Assembly: GCA_963924555.1 (NCBI GenBank)
Contig: OZ004585.1
Coordinates: 4,849,488 to 4,913,487, forward strand
Source of the DNA: Crambe crambe
Taxonomy: Eukaryota; Porifera; Demospongiae; Poecilosclerida; Crambeidae
Direction: 5' to 3'
Length of the DNA: 64,000 nt
In this document: one piece after another, positions 1 to 12,041 of the stretch
Layout of the letters: the number at the start of each line of letters is the position of its first letter
How positions within the stretch are numbered: the stretch's first letter is position 1
Program-made: the position numbers and the translations under genes
Notes under the pieces: generated by a model
The model's database searches: none
Told to the model about the DNA's origin: nothing
What the model saw: only the letters and a program-made list of their open reading frames with translations

Positions 1-388
1 TCTGTATACAATCCCTAAATATACATACATCCTGGCCATTAGCTAGCTACTGCTCTATAATCTGAAGAGCTACCCGACGTATATGTAGGAATTGATATAC
101 AGAATAATGATCGATCCCATTACCCTTACCCTTATTTCCTCACTTTTTTAAGCAATGCATGCATTTCAGCAGCTATACATCTAGTTTTTGATAGGCAAGG
201 AATCTAGTGTAAAATAATACATTAACATTCTGATACCACAAGCTATGTGTGAGAAGCTGTGCAAGAGAAAGTTATCAACCTGCACTAGCTATTCCCCAAC
301 ATTCTCATCAAACTAGCTACTGGCTCAGGATGCTTGAAATTCTCTGCTGACAACTTGAGAATGACTCCACATTGCACTGACTCATATA
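1..388. other. AT-rich stretch without a gene
   Basis: No exon or open frame of note is visible. A block at about 244-282 (containing GTGAGAAGCTGTGC) resembles a block at about 26004-26040, directly after the copia-like scrap there, so both may be remnants of one retroelement. Nothing else is recognised. Confidence 0.4.
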
Positions 389-1100
389 ATTTGAGAAAAG
401 GGACCGCTTCACGCAGGATATAATTAATTTTTTGAGATATGCGCGTTTGAAGTTAGCCTTAGGATTTTTTTATCCACTTCTTTTTTATTGCCTCCACAAT
501 ATCTTCAGTACTTTGTCTAACTTCCTGTCGAATTTCAGGAAGTGGGAAGGCTAGCGAGTTGAAGTCAGCTAGCTACCTCACCCGGAACTTATTTCACATC
601 CTACGTGCCCAAATTTTAACGTTCAATTACGGAGGACATAAGAGCATAGTGCGCGAAAATAAAGGAAAATCCACGCATAATAATAAAAATTCATAACATC
701 GATGATTTCTACTGAATACACAACTTAGGAAGAGGCTGTGGTAGGAGCCATTGACTTCACAGGTCAGAAAATCCCGATCTGGAGGTGTTCATTAATTTTG
801 TGTCCTTCAACCCCAGGCCTGTTGACAATGAAAAATAAAAAAAATACTACAAGTGTCTAGATTCCAACCCAGGGTAAGTGAGAAAAATTGAATGATGTCA
901 TACGGAATCACGTAGAAGTTCAACGTTAAGACACGGTTTATTGCAGAATGCTTACTCAATCTTTCTCTGAGGCGATGCACTTCAATTCAGTGCTTATAGC
1001 TCCGTGGTGGTTTAACATCTAACTTCAAACGTAGTAAGGCAATGGGCTACTAATAACTCCATTTTGAAATTATGCATGAAGTGGTCCCTTTTCTCAAATT
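389..1100. mobile_element. non-autonomous inverted-repeat element (about 710 bp)
   Basis: The left end reads AATTTGAGAAAAGGGACC and the right end is its reverse complement (GGTCCCTTTTCTCAAATT), with further imperfect pairing inside (CTTCACGCA against TGCATGAAG; GTTTGAAGTTAG against CTAACTTCAAAC). No transposase frame is present. A smaller element at 37645-37876 has similar ends (CTTGAGAAAAGGGGTC), so the two probably belong to one family. Confidence 0.6.
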
Positions 1101-1371
1101 CGGTCACATTATGCTGACGCATGATTCTAGGTCACATGTTTTATTCTATCAGTTAACTAGCTTGCTATTATTTTTGTGATTCATTCAGTATATAGTGTTG
1201 CTTTGTTTTACTTTGAGTGACACTGCTAACAGGAACCACAATGCCAAATGGCCATGGATAAATGGAGACTCTTTTGTATAGAGGTCATAATTGAGATAGC
1301 TGCTATATTATAGTACTTAACTAGCTACATACTATAAATCCTATTATACAAGTAGGACATTGCATACATAC

Positions 1372-1684
1372 CATAAAACGTGATAGCCCTTGAGTATTCT
1401 TCTCTAATAATGCAGCGAACACTTGCCTCGAAATCTTCAGTTATGTTATATGTGAAATACTCCTCATTTTTGTCTGTAGACCGAATTCTGATAAGCATAC
1501 CCATACTGTCATTAATCTCAAATCTTGCATCAGGACGAACCATACCGTCAATTGGATCACGACACTCAAATCTGAACACATTTGGAGTTTCCCTTCGTGA
1601 AGGAAAGTAGAATTCCAGAACAGGAATCCCCGAGACAGTATAGATGGAGCACAAAATTATAGTGCTAATAAGCAAAGAGACCAT
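1372..1684 (-). CDS. copy A: first exon (signal peptide + Ig1) of a three-Ig receptor, continuing beyond the window
   Basis: This is the first coding exon of a paralogue of genes C and E. It starts with ATG at 1684, encodes a hydrophobic signal peptide (MVSLLISTIILCSIYTVSG) and an Ig-like domain with two cysteines (FECRDP and VRCIIRE) and the family motif TEDFEASVRC. It ends with a phase-1 donor (TTTTATG|GTATGT). Its 313-bp length equals exon 1 of gene E and copy B. The sequence just upstream (1685-1800) is close to that upstream of gene E exon 1, so A is nearest to E. No Ig2 follows before the left edge; the rest would lie at lower coordinates outside the window. It could also be an orphan exon like copy G. 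Confidence 0.7.
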
Positions 1685-2674
1685 TCTTGCCTGAAGATCT
1701 GAAAGTACAATTTGATTGCTAGCTACATTGCCGTAATAGGATGTTTTGAATTGGGAGATATTATACAATTGATTAAGCTGAATACAGTGGATACATAGAG
1801 TTCTAAAGTTCTGCATGTAAAAAGTGTACATTATATGTTAGCATGTCCTTAATTGTACTGAGTGTAGTTTGCGCCCTATATTCCGGAATATGCATTTTAG
1901 GATCAGAACAACGTTGCATTATTACTTTGCATCGAAATACCATCCGATCAGTGGAGTTTGATCTCAATACAGAAAGAGTTTTGTTGTCTTGAGAGAGTAT
2001 GTATCTTCCTGACTTTGAATCATTCATTAATGGTATTGGAATTGAATCCACAAGTTGCTCCCACATTATAATGAATGAAGTGCATACAGTAGGCAGTGAT
2101 ATAGGGCACATCAACATTACATATGTATCATCATGGAAGGCACCAGTTATAGTAGTTTGATTAGAGACTGTTGGGATAGCTGCATTGAGATTAATCATCA
2201 TTGAATTAATGTATATGGCATGTGACTACTAGCTACGTACATACTGACTGAGGAGAAGGACAACTGGGGCACTCGCTCCAGTAAAATTATAAAGTTCAGT
2301 TCCATATATTAATTAGCTATATTGGCAAGAGTTATAGCCATTTTATGTACACATCCCCACCAAATTTGTGTGGCATCAATGGTATAAGTGAGTGGTATGT
2401 CTGTCAGAGTTTTGGGGGATGAGATATTCAAAGGTGCATAATAATAAATTATTTCTACTAGAGAAGTACAGGAAATTGTGATTTGTCAATGATTATTGGT
2501 AGTCTTGATTGAATGAGAATGTACATATGATGCTGGAAGTTTATTGGAGACATGTAACATTTGGTAATTGGTGTCCCAGTAGGCTCTGATGCTCATATGA
2601 ATCACATGACAGATCCTTTGGGGAGCAGTATAACAGGTTGGCACCGTAGGGATCCACTTTCTTGTTGCAATGGA

Positions 2675-2968
2675 TCATTCTGTTCTTTGTAAGAGTGGTC
2701 GAGGGTCACAGTGATGAGTTGCCATCTTCAGGTATAATTGAGCAATGATGTCAGTATCAATGCTGATGTTGCAGTAATATACATTGTTGTCCACCAACCA
2801 CTGAAATACACCAAGCACCACTGACCTCACTCTGAACTCATGATGGGATTGTTTTGACCCTTCCTTTCTGATGACGATTACATCACCGATTCTGTGGTAG
2901 TGCAAATGATGAGACACCCTGACATAGCTATGATATTGTCCTTGATAAAGAGTCATGATGGGCAACAC
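2675..2968 (-). pseudogene. Helitron-like protein scrap (DUF6570-type region)
   Basis: An open stretch on the minus strand contains FQWLVDNNVYYCNISID preceded by a basic/valine-rich stretch. From memory this resembles the DUF6570 region in Helitron-encoded proteins, where an arginine/valine stretch is followed by a WL..NN..Y motif. There are no helicase or Rep motifs nearby and no recognisable ends, so this is a fragment. It lies in intron 1 of copy B next to a gypsy fragment. The family assignment is tentative. Confidence 0.35.
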
Positions 2969-3020
2969 CGGATTTCTTCTACCTGGGTAAGTGAAACTTT
3001 GATCCTATGTTGATCTGTAG

Positions 3021-4650
3021 TTGAAATGGAACAGTGCACACACTCAGTACTATTTGAATCAAGTTATTCCTGGAAATTGTTCCAAACAAGTTGAACTGTC
3101 ATGCCACACTTCTCCACCTAGCTGGATAAGAAGCCTTCAAATTATACAATATCAAGATAGACAAAATATGGAAAAATTTCAAGCCTACTGCACCCCCCGC
3201 AAAAACATCATGTGGGAAAGGCATGTATTCAATAGTCAAAATCAACATTCTGGTGAGACCATCAACCAATATGCAACACACCAATGCCAGAACTGCATTG
3301 GTGTATTGCGTAACACAAACAATTAAACAATAAATGACCAATATGTAACACAACATGCCAGAACCAAAATAATACACATGCACCAGCAAAGGAACACAAT
3401 CTAAAGCTGAACAATGAGAAAGCCAGGTAAAGCTCAACCAGATCAACTACATCAGTCACATCATAGGATTGAAACCAGACCCACAAAGAGTTAATTATTG
3501 ACATGAATGCTACGTACAACTGAGGAAAAGGAAATACAAAGTAGTAACATATACATCTCAAAATTCATCACCACTAAGGACTCTCCTTGAGCTGAGTGGC
3601 ACTGGACAGAACAAAAGAAACCAGCTCCAAGGACCTGAAGAAATTAATTACAAACTCCCTGTATTGAAATTCTTTGACCCCATGAAACCCACCAAGATTT
3701 AGCTCAAAAGGCATGGGAACAGTTCTCCTCCAGCTCCATAGCTAACACTTCAAAGTCCCTGACAAAAATGACAATAAATAGATAGAAAAGGAAATGCTTG
3801 CTATTGTTTTTGGGTGCGTTAAATTTCATGGCTACATATATGGAATGCCAAACATTCAAGTTGAAACAGACCACAAACCACTAGAATCCATTTTGAAAAA
3901 ACCTTTGCATCGAGCCCTGCTCATCTACAAAGGATGATTATATATGTCTATCAGATCACCGTCCAATACAGAGTAAGAAAACAACTCCTCATAGCCGACA
4001 CATTGTCACAGCCCACTAGATGAAGAAGCTGACGAAATGGAGTTTGGACATTATGACATCAACAAGGGATGTCATCTATCAGCCTGGAGATTTGCAGCAT
4101 GTGATCACTTGTTCACTAGTTGTTTCTTTTAGGTGTTTCACTTCAGTAAAATTTGAGATGAGAATCAGATAGTGTCATCCATGGAGCTCACAAAGACCTG
4201 TGCCTACTTTTTCCCAAGGACGGTGTGGGATGTCATGGGAATGAAATGCATTGCTTCTTTGGTATGTGGAGCATATTAGATACCGCATCTTTGATCTATG
4301 CTGACATTCAGTTTGCATGTTATGGAATAATTTATCACCAACAATGGGCCACAATTTTTGAGTCACAAATTTTGCCTATTCATTTCCACCTACCAGTTTA
4401 ATACACTGGTCAGTGACCAAAATTAATAGGCTCCCCAGCACAACTGATGGGAAGAAGAACAAAACACTTCTGCCCACCACAAAAAGATTGCTCCTGCCTC
4501 AGCCAGCATCAAAACTGCTATTGGAAAAAAAACAAGAACGACAAAAAACATTACTATGACAAGCATTCAAAATCACTCCCTCATTGAAATGTGGTCACAG
4601 CATCATGATACAAAGTGATGCAAGAGACATATGGAAACATGCAAAAATTA
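3021..4650 (+). mobile_element. degraded Ty3/gypsy-like retrotransposon (gag, RNase H and integrase pieces)
   Basis: Three pieces lie in retroelement order on the plus strand. At 3160-3300 a gag-like piece reads FQAYCTPRKNIMW followed by GETINQYAT. At about 3640-4010 there is the end of reverse transcriptase (VLKFFDPM) and an RNase H region recognisable across frames (KGNACYCF, TDHKPLES, LIADTL). At about 4160-4600 there are integrase remnants (TNNGPQF) and downstream pol-like sequence (LLLEKKQE). Frames are broken by many stops and indels, most of the reverse transcriptase is missing, and no LTRs were found. It sits in intron 1 of copy B and is an old, inactive insertion. Confidence 0.65.
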
Positions 4651-4659
4651 CTGGAATAC

Positions 4660-5027
4660 TGTATGGCTACATGTTTATCAATAGCAGCAATATGTCTTTC
4701 CTTTAAAAAATAACAAAAAATTCCCAAAACTTGTCCCTTTTACACTACCTATATAGTGACTTAGAATAATTCAATTTTGTATTAGGATGATGTATTGTCA
4801 GACATCTTAATTCCTTGGTAAAAATGAAGCCTCTATCTATGTGTACTATAGTGATGGGTAAATGAAGTGTAGAGGTCGTTACCTTTTGAGGGAACTGTGA
4901 GAGCTACGTACAAAGCATAGCTACATTGAGACATAGCTATAAACTATACATGTATGAGACTATCATTCCGAATAATTCTTTACAATGTCATGTACATATA
5001 ATTATTGGATCTACGTACTGTAATTAC
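4660..5027. repeat. intron block shared with copies D and G
   Basis: This stretch directly follows exon 1 of copy B on the minus strand. It matches the corresponding stretches after exon 1 in copy D (about 19480-19870) and copy G (about 60085-60439), for example TATCAATAGCAGCAATAT at 4677 and 19494, and GAACTGTGAGAGCTA at 4896 and 60362. It carries no coding sequence and is part of the duplicated unit. Confidence 0.6.
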
Positions 5028-5340
5028 CATAAAACATGACAGCCTCAGAGTAATCTTCTCCAGTAATACAGCGAACACTGGCCTCAAAATCTTCAGTTAT
5101 ATCATATGTGAAGTAGTCCTCATTGACATCTGTAGATGTATTTCTAATAAGTGTATCCATACTATCATTAAACTCAAATCTTGCATCAGGGTCAGCCAAA
5201 CCACCATCTGGATTAATACACTGGAGCTCGAATACATTTGGAGCTTCCTTTGGTGAAGGCAAATGAAAGTCCAAAACAGGACTCCCCAAGACAATACGGA
5301 GAGAACAAAATAACACAGAGGTTATAAGCAAAGATGCCAT

Positions 5341-6935
5341 TTTCTTGAAGATCTGGAACTAATGATGCTTTGTAGCTATATATGTTTTGGGTTGGGACAT
5401 GACTAACTGATAACAATTTAAGTATCCCAATTACTATATATTTTTAATTTGATGGTATGTAGATAGTAGCTAGATACTTGGTGACAGTGCATGATATGAG
5501 TACAGAGTCAATCGGGTTAGAGTAACTACTCAGTCCTGTCTCCATACAATAATTATGTACTATTGTGTATATCTGTCAACCATGCTACTCATCTTACAAC
5601 AATTACATAGCTAGCCAATTAGATGTTTTGGATTGGGAGATGTTGTGGAATGATAACCAGTTTACTATTCCAATAATAGGGCTATACATATTTTAGCAAA
5701 CTATGGCTATAGCTGACTTGGCAGTATTTGAGTGAGAATAGTGTGTACTTGAGTAATGTTTAATCTCTACACTTAGCATATGTCAAATTGTAAACCACAG
5801 GCCATTGCCACCTCCCATGGCATCAACCAAGGGAAATAGGAGCCATGGCTTAAAAAATCCTCCGGTGTTATAGGATACCTGTGCAGGCAAGTATGGTTAG
5901 CTACGTAGCTATGTCTTAAAAACGCCAACTTCCCATGGAGGTAATCATTGTATGACTTACTGAAGTACGTATAGTACAGTGCATGCATGCATGATGAGCA
6001 TATATATTATAATACAGAAAGACTGTACTTTCATGCCTTCCAAACTTTGTATAATAGCTAGATAACTAGCTACCCTCCCACACACTTTGAACCTTGAAAC
6101 CACCCACAACTTGGAAAGCTGTGGTAGCGAAACCCTCAGCAAAATAGCCTGGGCTGGCAATGTCTAGCCCCCACAGAACTTCTGGTGTCTAGTGAGGTCC
6201 CCCTGTCTCCTGAAGCTCCTTCCACACACACACACACACGAAGGTCTTCTCTTGGGAACTACCACAGCACTCCACCAATGTTCAACTTCCCACTACTAAA
6301 CACCTTCTACTAGCTAGATTTCTAAAAAAATTTCTGGGCCTGGGCAAACTTATCAGCTGAATTGTTACAAATGAATGCAGTCACCTAAATCCTTACAATA
6401 ACCTGTATACAGGGGCTGATGCATGGTTAGAAGAAAATAATTAATGTTGAAATTGTTAACTTATCTACATAGAAGAATGAATTTATAGATAGCTCATGAA
6501 TGTAATTCCTTTGTGAACCAGCTAGCTAATGTCTTCAAGAACCAAGTCATACATACCTTACAACATCACACCATCTACATCTGGCAAGGGTTCTGGATCC
6601 AGAAATTGCAGCTGAAACTTATTAATTTTAACCACTTCCAAATTTCTTCTTAGATAGCTACTGGTGAGTTTTTTCCCACCTAGTAGACAAAATTGCACTG
6701 GTACAAGAATTCAAGCTTTAGAAGCTTTTGAAGACGCTCTGGGCTAAAAATGAGAAAGAGGATGGGAAAAAGGAAGAACTGGGGTAGAGTTGGGGTGGTT
6801 TGGGTTTAGTAAGGGGTAACTTAAGTTTCTTGTCTATATGAACTTTAGACACAGCCTAAAATTCTTTTTTCCTTTAAGTAGCTAATTACGTACTGCAAGT
6901 ATATTGATAGTCATGTAGCTAGCTGCAATCATGTT
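5341..6935. other. intergenic stretch between copy B and gene C
   Basis: No convincing exon was seen on either strand. A short CA microsatellite lies near 6223-6239. The sequence is rich in TAGCTA-type palindromes. It contains the 5' flank of copy B and the 3' flank of gene C; no clear AATAAA-type signal was found directly after the gene C stop. Confidence 0.4.
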
Positions 6936-9900
6936 TTAATTTCTTTCATCTTTCACTCCATAGGCTAAACATTGTTGAATTTTACTATCATCCTCATGGA
7001 CATCTAGATAACTGCAAAGTTTTATGTCTTCATAGTCATGATGACAAGGATTAGCCACTTCATTAGATACTTTAGATACTGCATAAGCAGGACACTCTAC
7101 AATGTTGTATGTGCTGTGGTGATCTAAGGTATCCTCATATACTTTCTCTGGTGAGGATTCTGCTTTATTTTTGGCTGAGTTTGACTGAACCTGAGCATTC
7201 CTGAGAAAAATATATAATATATAAAATTTAATTGAGCTAGCAAGAATGGGAAGTGTGAACTACATAGCTACAAGTTATAATGGGTGTCAATACAATCAGG
7301 CATAAAATTTACTAGTAAGTTACTTGTGATGTATGATGATGCATGAGCATGGAACACTTAGCTAGCTAAGAGAGAAAATTCGAACCCATGCAAATACAAT
7401 ATCGTGCTAGGTAGCTAGCTAACTGTATAGTTACGTAGCTATAGGGGCTTGCTTCGATCAGTCCAAGATGTTTTAATTGTTGCACACACCAATGCTAGCT
7501 AGCTGTACTAACACAGCTGCATGACAGCTATAGGGTTAGGTTATACGTAGTAAGAAATGTGTAGCTAGCTGGCTACTAGCTCTCCATACAGAGTGTGCAC
7601 TATTCAGAATATGATAGCTACATGAATAGCTATGTGAATTGACATCACATGCAGGCACTGTAATAGATCATACCCAGCATCCATGTGTAGCTTCTTAGCA
7701 ATTAAGACGGTTGTTAGAATTCCACCAAGTATCATAGTAATTACTGCAAGAAGAGTACCGCCTATTCCAATACCTATTAAGAATGTATAACTGTTCTTAT
7801 AAAGCTATTATAGCTACGTACCTCCTTATAATGGTGGACACGTCTTCAGTTAATGCATCTTTATCATAAAGATGTGCCACCTCCAAAGTGCAAGGATGAA
7901 ATTTTACTAATAAAATAGTATTTGGTGATTATCCCCCAAAAAATAATAGTTATATTATTGAGTGAAATCAAGAACAGAATTAGAATCTTGACACTCAAGT
8001 CTTAGGATATAGCTAGCTACAGCTAGCTAATCCTTAATGGAATATTCAAACCATGTAGCAATACTCAAGATATTGATCCCTATAGCTAGATATCATCTCC
8101 TTAGCCTGCATGATCATCACATGGTTTCATACAGGGGCGGATTTAGGCAGTCTTCTTCCGTGTTCCAGAAGACGGTCAATTATTTTTGATATTAGGTAAA
8201 GATCGTCAGCGCGTGCGCTGATGATAGTTTCAGCCAGTGCAGTTCATTGCTAGCAGCTAGCTAGCCTCGTTCCCAGGCTCTCAGTGAAACGGGAAATGTG
8301 GGGGCGGAAAGGAGAGCCTGGTTTCTACTGCAGACCGGATCCCTCACATTCCGGGGGATTTGGATTCCCTCCGTACTTTCCCGTTTTTGATTTCATCATA
8401 ATTATTATTATTTTGTCTAATCAGCGTTTTTTTGTGCAAGATGGCGAGTTCGTTTCTGAGTATCCGCAAGCGCTTTCTCATGCCCTGTCAATGCTTGGTT
8501 TACCTGAACTGTTGCTGAAGGAAGAGCAGAAGCTGGCTATCCGAGCTGTATTTGATCATTGATGGCAAGGATATGTTCGTGCCCCTGCTCTCAAGGGATC
8601 TCCGCAAAGAAGATCTGGCCAGCTCTTTGAAGCTAGTAATGTTTGCAGTTGCCTTCTCCAAGGAAACTATTCTCCTCTTGCAAGCTTAACAGATGTGTGA
8701 TGGGAAGGGGTCATCTGGAGCTAGCTCAGGGACATCCAGGAGTTTGTTGATCCTAAAAGCCCACTTCTATGATAATCCAGAACTGCTGAACAAGGCAATG
8801 GCTGCACTCTGCTCACACAAGCGACATGCAATACGCACGTTTGTACTAATTGTGACGTTTACTTAATAATTACATCATCAATCGTGTTATGAATATAATT
8901 ATGTGGTCAAAATTTACACGCCCGTGCGTGCAGTAGAAACCAGGCTCTCCTTTCCGCCCCCACATTTCCCGTTTCACTGAGAGCTAGAGCCTGGGAACGA
9001 GGCTAGCAGCTAGCTAGCTACAGCTTAAGCTTTAGACATCGAGCACCTGATACTGTTGGCTCCGCGCGCGCAAGTAACAGGTGGAAGACTATCAATTTCA
9101 GGGGCTAGATCCCCCCTGTCATATAATTAAATAGCTATTCCCAAAGAGGTTATAGGAGCTGATCTTCAACATTGAGTTTTTAAAGTTCCCAAAGTCATCT
9201 CTTCATAGAGAGAGCTAATGTTCTCTCTGATTATGAATAAGCATGTAGCTCAAAATCCTCTCTCAATAGAGCACACACCACAAAAGAAGCTATACATACG
9301 TACACTATGTAGCTATATATAACAAGGTTGATGTGTGCTGCATTAATTGTAACAGATTCAGTGGTTCTGGTAACATGTCAGTAGTATTAATAGATACAGG
9401 CTATAGCTACGTATACAACAAATACAGAAATCAAGGACTAATAGTTTTACCATGCAGAAATCAAGTTTTAGCTAGCTGCTTTCCTGTCTAGCAGAATGTT
9501 CTCACACAAACAATTGACACATAATACCTATAGCTACATTTATAAAAATAACTGTTAATTCAAAGGGAATGCTATGTAATTATACATGCATGCAAATTGT
9601 CACACTTACCTAATAGTATCATAATACTCTTTGCCTGTTGAGGAAGTACAGTCAAAGTAACAGTAGCATTTATAGTTCCACTCATTTGTATGGGACCCAG
9701 ATTTTGTTCTACTATACACTGAATAGTGTAGGTTTTCTTCTCCATTATGACAGAATGAAGCTTACCAGTCCTGATCTCTAAAGTAGTGTTGATTACTAAG
9801 CAATTATCTGTATTTTTTATAGATGTCCCGTTCTGTTCACAGCTATCAGGATCACAAGATGATCCATTAAACATCCATCTCACACTGATATTACTTCCTT

Positions 9901-11746
9901 TAACATAGCACTGAAACATTGTAGTGTCACCATTTGTTATATTCTGAGTTGATGGAAACACTGATACTTCACTCCTCTCTAAATAATACATAAGGAATAT
10001 ATTAATTATATTTGTAGCCTTGTAGCCTTGATAAAGTTATTCTCTTAGGTGAAGGTGTAGCATGCATGGGTTCATTATCTATAATAGCTACCTTATTTAT
10101 GTAATAAATTCTTTTAGCTCTAAATCTTGTATGATCTTACCTATTATAAGAACTTCCATGTGTGGTCCCACAATTGTATCCAATGGACAACGCTGAGAGC
10201 AACGTTGCAATATTACTTTACATCGAAATACCATCTGATCAGTGGAGTTTGATATCAGTACAAAAAGGGTTCTTTTATCTTGAGAGAGTACATATCCTCT
10301 TGACTCTGAATCATTCATTATTTGAATTGGAGTTGAATCCACAAGTTGCTCCCATATTATAGTGTATGAATTGCGTACAGTAGGCAGTGGTATGGGGCAC
10401 ATTAACATTGCATATGTATCATCACGGAATGCACCAGTCATGGTAGTTTGATTAGGCACTGTTGGGATAGCTGTATCAAGATTAATCATCATAACCAGCA
10501 GTGTCAATATGATTATTGAAAGGTGATTTTCACTCTACGTTTGGCAGATATGATTTTTTTTAGCACAAATGCGAATTGTCCTGGGTACCAAGCTTACATG
10601 CTAAGGCATGGATGATTGAGATTGATTCCAGTATGAATAGCTTAATTGGCATAATGTTAAATTTCTTTTGGATATGAATAACAATTTTTTTAAGGGTGAA
10701 CCACTAAAGGTGTTCACAAGTGAAAACAGTAAGAGTATTATCTCTAGTTGAAATCTCTTTCTCTGTAGCCTGAATGATTATTGGGGCAATTGGGTGAAGT
10801 GAGACCTAAACTATCGTATACTGAAGAATTTTACTCAATTGTGGACTAAGTTTTTGATACCACTATAAATGCATGGAAAGCATGTTATTAATTACAATAG
10901 ATAGCTAATCCCCAAAGTAATTAATTATACATGGCTTCAACAATAGCAATGTTAATAAATCATTCCTCTAAAAACATTCCCTGAAATAATATTGTTTTTT
11001 AGTAGCTAAATACATAGCTACTATAATAGGAAAATTTCCACTCAATTTCTATAGCTAAAGAGCTGCTTATCTTTAACAGATCTCTTGGACTATGTTCACT
11101 GTGTAGAGATTGACATTAATTTTTTGAGGACAATTCCCATATCACAGTTTTATGCAGACCACACAAGACTTAATTGGCGAGCAAAGTGAGCTTACTAGAA
11201 ATTGCAATACTCTTGCACAATAGCAAGGAACTGCACTGCGCATGCATGCATACAAACATTTCGATAGCTACGGGGGAGCTAGCACCGAAATAGAGCAACC
11301 TAACTGCCACCCATGCAGGCCCAACAATGACTGTACATGCAGGTACTATACAAAGTATACATGAGAATATGAGAATAATTATAATATATGCATGATACTG
11401 CATGTACATACATAGCTTAGCTAGAATTACCATAAAACATGATGGCCTCTGAGTATTCTTCTCCAGTTATGCAGCGAACACTTGCCTCAAAATCTTCAGT
11501 TATGTCATATGTGAGATAGTCCTCATTGACATCTGTAGATGTATTTCTGATAAGTACACCCATACTGTCATTAAACTCAAATCTTGCATCGGGGTCAGCC
11601 ATACCACCAGCTAGTAGATTATGACACCGAAGCCTGAACATGTTTGGAGCTTCCCTTGGTGAAGGCAAGTAGAAGTCCAGAACAGGAGTCCCCAAGACAA
11701 TATTGATAATATTGATGGAGCAAAAAAACACAAGCAAAGATGCCAT
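6936..11746 (-). CDS. gene C: three-Ig transmembrane receptor with tyrosine-motif tail, 459 aa, 5 exons
   Basis: Exons are 11431-11746 (signal peptide, Ig1), 10141-10470 (Ig2), 9610-9978 (Ig3), 7674-7773 (transmembrane) and 6936-7200 (tail, stop TAA). Their sum is 1380 bp, an open 459-aa frame; junctions are phase 1, 1, 1, 2. The signal peptide is MASLLVFFCSINIINIVLG. Ig2 has MLMCPI, IIWEQL, VFRCKV; Ig3 has FQCYVKG, RWMFNG, IQCIVEQ. One membrane helix (about 341-364) is flanked by AKK. The ~90-residue tail has tyrosines in YEDT (393), YNIV (403), YAVS (411), YEDI (428) and YLDV (436), plausible SH2-binding sites. No kinase domain exists and there is no Ser/Thr stalk exon, unlike gene E. Intron 3 carries a transposon (8262-9005). 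The likely role is surface recognition with phosphotyrosine signalling; the ligand is unknown. Confidence 0.85.
8262..9005. mobile_element. 744-bp inverted-repeat transposon (TAGCCTCG family) with 9-bp target duplication
   Basis: The ends are long inverted repeats of roughly 75-80 bp, beginning TAGCCTCGTTCCCAGGC on the left and ending GCCTGGGAACGAGGCTA on the right. They continue with a shared tract containing GTGAAACGGGAAATGTGG. The flanks are GCAGCTAGC on both sides, a probable 9-bp target-site duplication, although the local sequence is repetitive. Inside is a broken RecQ-helicase-like scrap and no transposase. The element sits in intron 3 of gene C. It is a non-autonomous relative of the larger element at 15005-16755. 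Confidence 0.75.
8430..8690 (+). pseudogene. RecQ-helicase-like N-terminal scrap inside the transposon
   Basis: The plus strand reads LKEEQKLAIRAVFD, then after a stop and frameshift a piece with GKDMFV. In RecQ-like helicases this region (motif 0 followed by the stretch leading to motif I) reads EEQ...A...G.D. The P-loop and all later motifs are absent. It is a non-functional passenger, similar to the one at 16240-16560. Confidence 0.5.
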
Positions 11747-11937
11747 GATGAATTCTTGCCTAAGATCTGGAACTAGATAATCTATATAGCCAGTCAATTT
11801 TATGTTTTGGATTGGGAGATGATGTGTACAATGATAACTGCGTCCCAATATTATTAATCATTAGTGGGTATAATTATTATTATTGCAGCGAGCGAGCTGA
11901 CTCTCAGGTCATGACTCATTGAAATTTTAAATATATA
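11747..11937. other. 5' flank of gene C
   Basis: This is the region upstream of the gene C start codon. The first hundred bases resemble those upstream of E, D and G exon 1 (TTTTGGATTGGGAGATG at about 11805). No TATA box or other element can be named with confidence. Confidence 0.3.
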
Positions 11938-12041
11938 AGACTTATTACACGAGTCAGCGTGAGATATGGGGAGATATTTCACGAGCCGAAGGCGAGTGAA
12001 ATATCTCGCCATATCTCACAGCTGACGAGTGTAATAAGTGA
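11938..12041. repeat. hairpin element of about 100 bp
   Basis: The left half (ACTTATTACACGAGTCAGC, GAGATATGG, GAGATATTTCAC) is mirrored by the right half (GTGAAATATCTC, CCATATCTCAC, GCTGACGAGTGTAATAAGT). The whole forms a near-complete palindrome. A related hairpin with diverged sequence lies at 52397-52530, and the right half recurs at 13305-13340. Confidence 0.6.

Larger units (their letters stand above)
1847..5340 (-). pseudogene. copy B: three-Ig receptor fragment with exons 1 and 2 only
   Basis: Exon 1 (5028-5340, 313 bp) is intact: ATG at 5340, signal peptide (MASLLITSVLFCSLRIVLG), Ig1 with cysteines in LQCINP and VRCITGE, and a phase-1 donor TATG|GTAATT. The Ig2 exon starts at 2179 after acceptor TGCAG and keeps the C...W...C pattern (MLMCPI, IIMWEQL, VFRCKV). 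The 3' part of Ig2 is unlike its paralogues and the donor (normally TAG|GTAAGA near 1847) is missing. No Ig3, membrane or tail exon follows, because copy A begins 160 bp further on. Intron 1 holds a degraded gypsy element (about 3021-4650) and a Helitron-like scrap; 2180-2674 shows nothing recognisable. I infer a copy truncated by recombination. Exon 1 alone could still be expressed. Confidence 0.65.

Noticed and set aside
2660-4370. Several open frames of 60-115 codons on the minus strand over the gypsy fragment
   Set aside because: They overlap the better supported plus-strand retroelement pieces and show no domain, apart from the Helitron-like scrap at 2675-2968.
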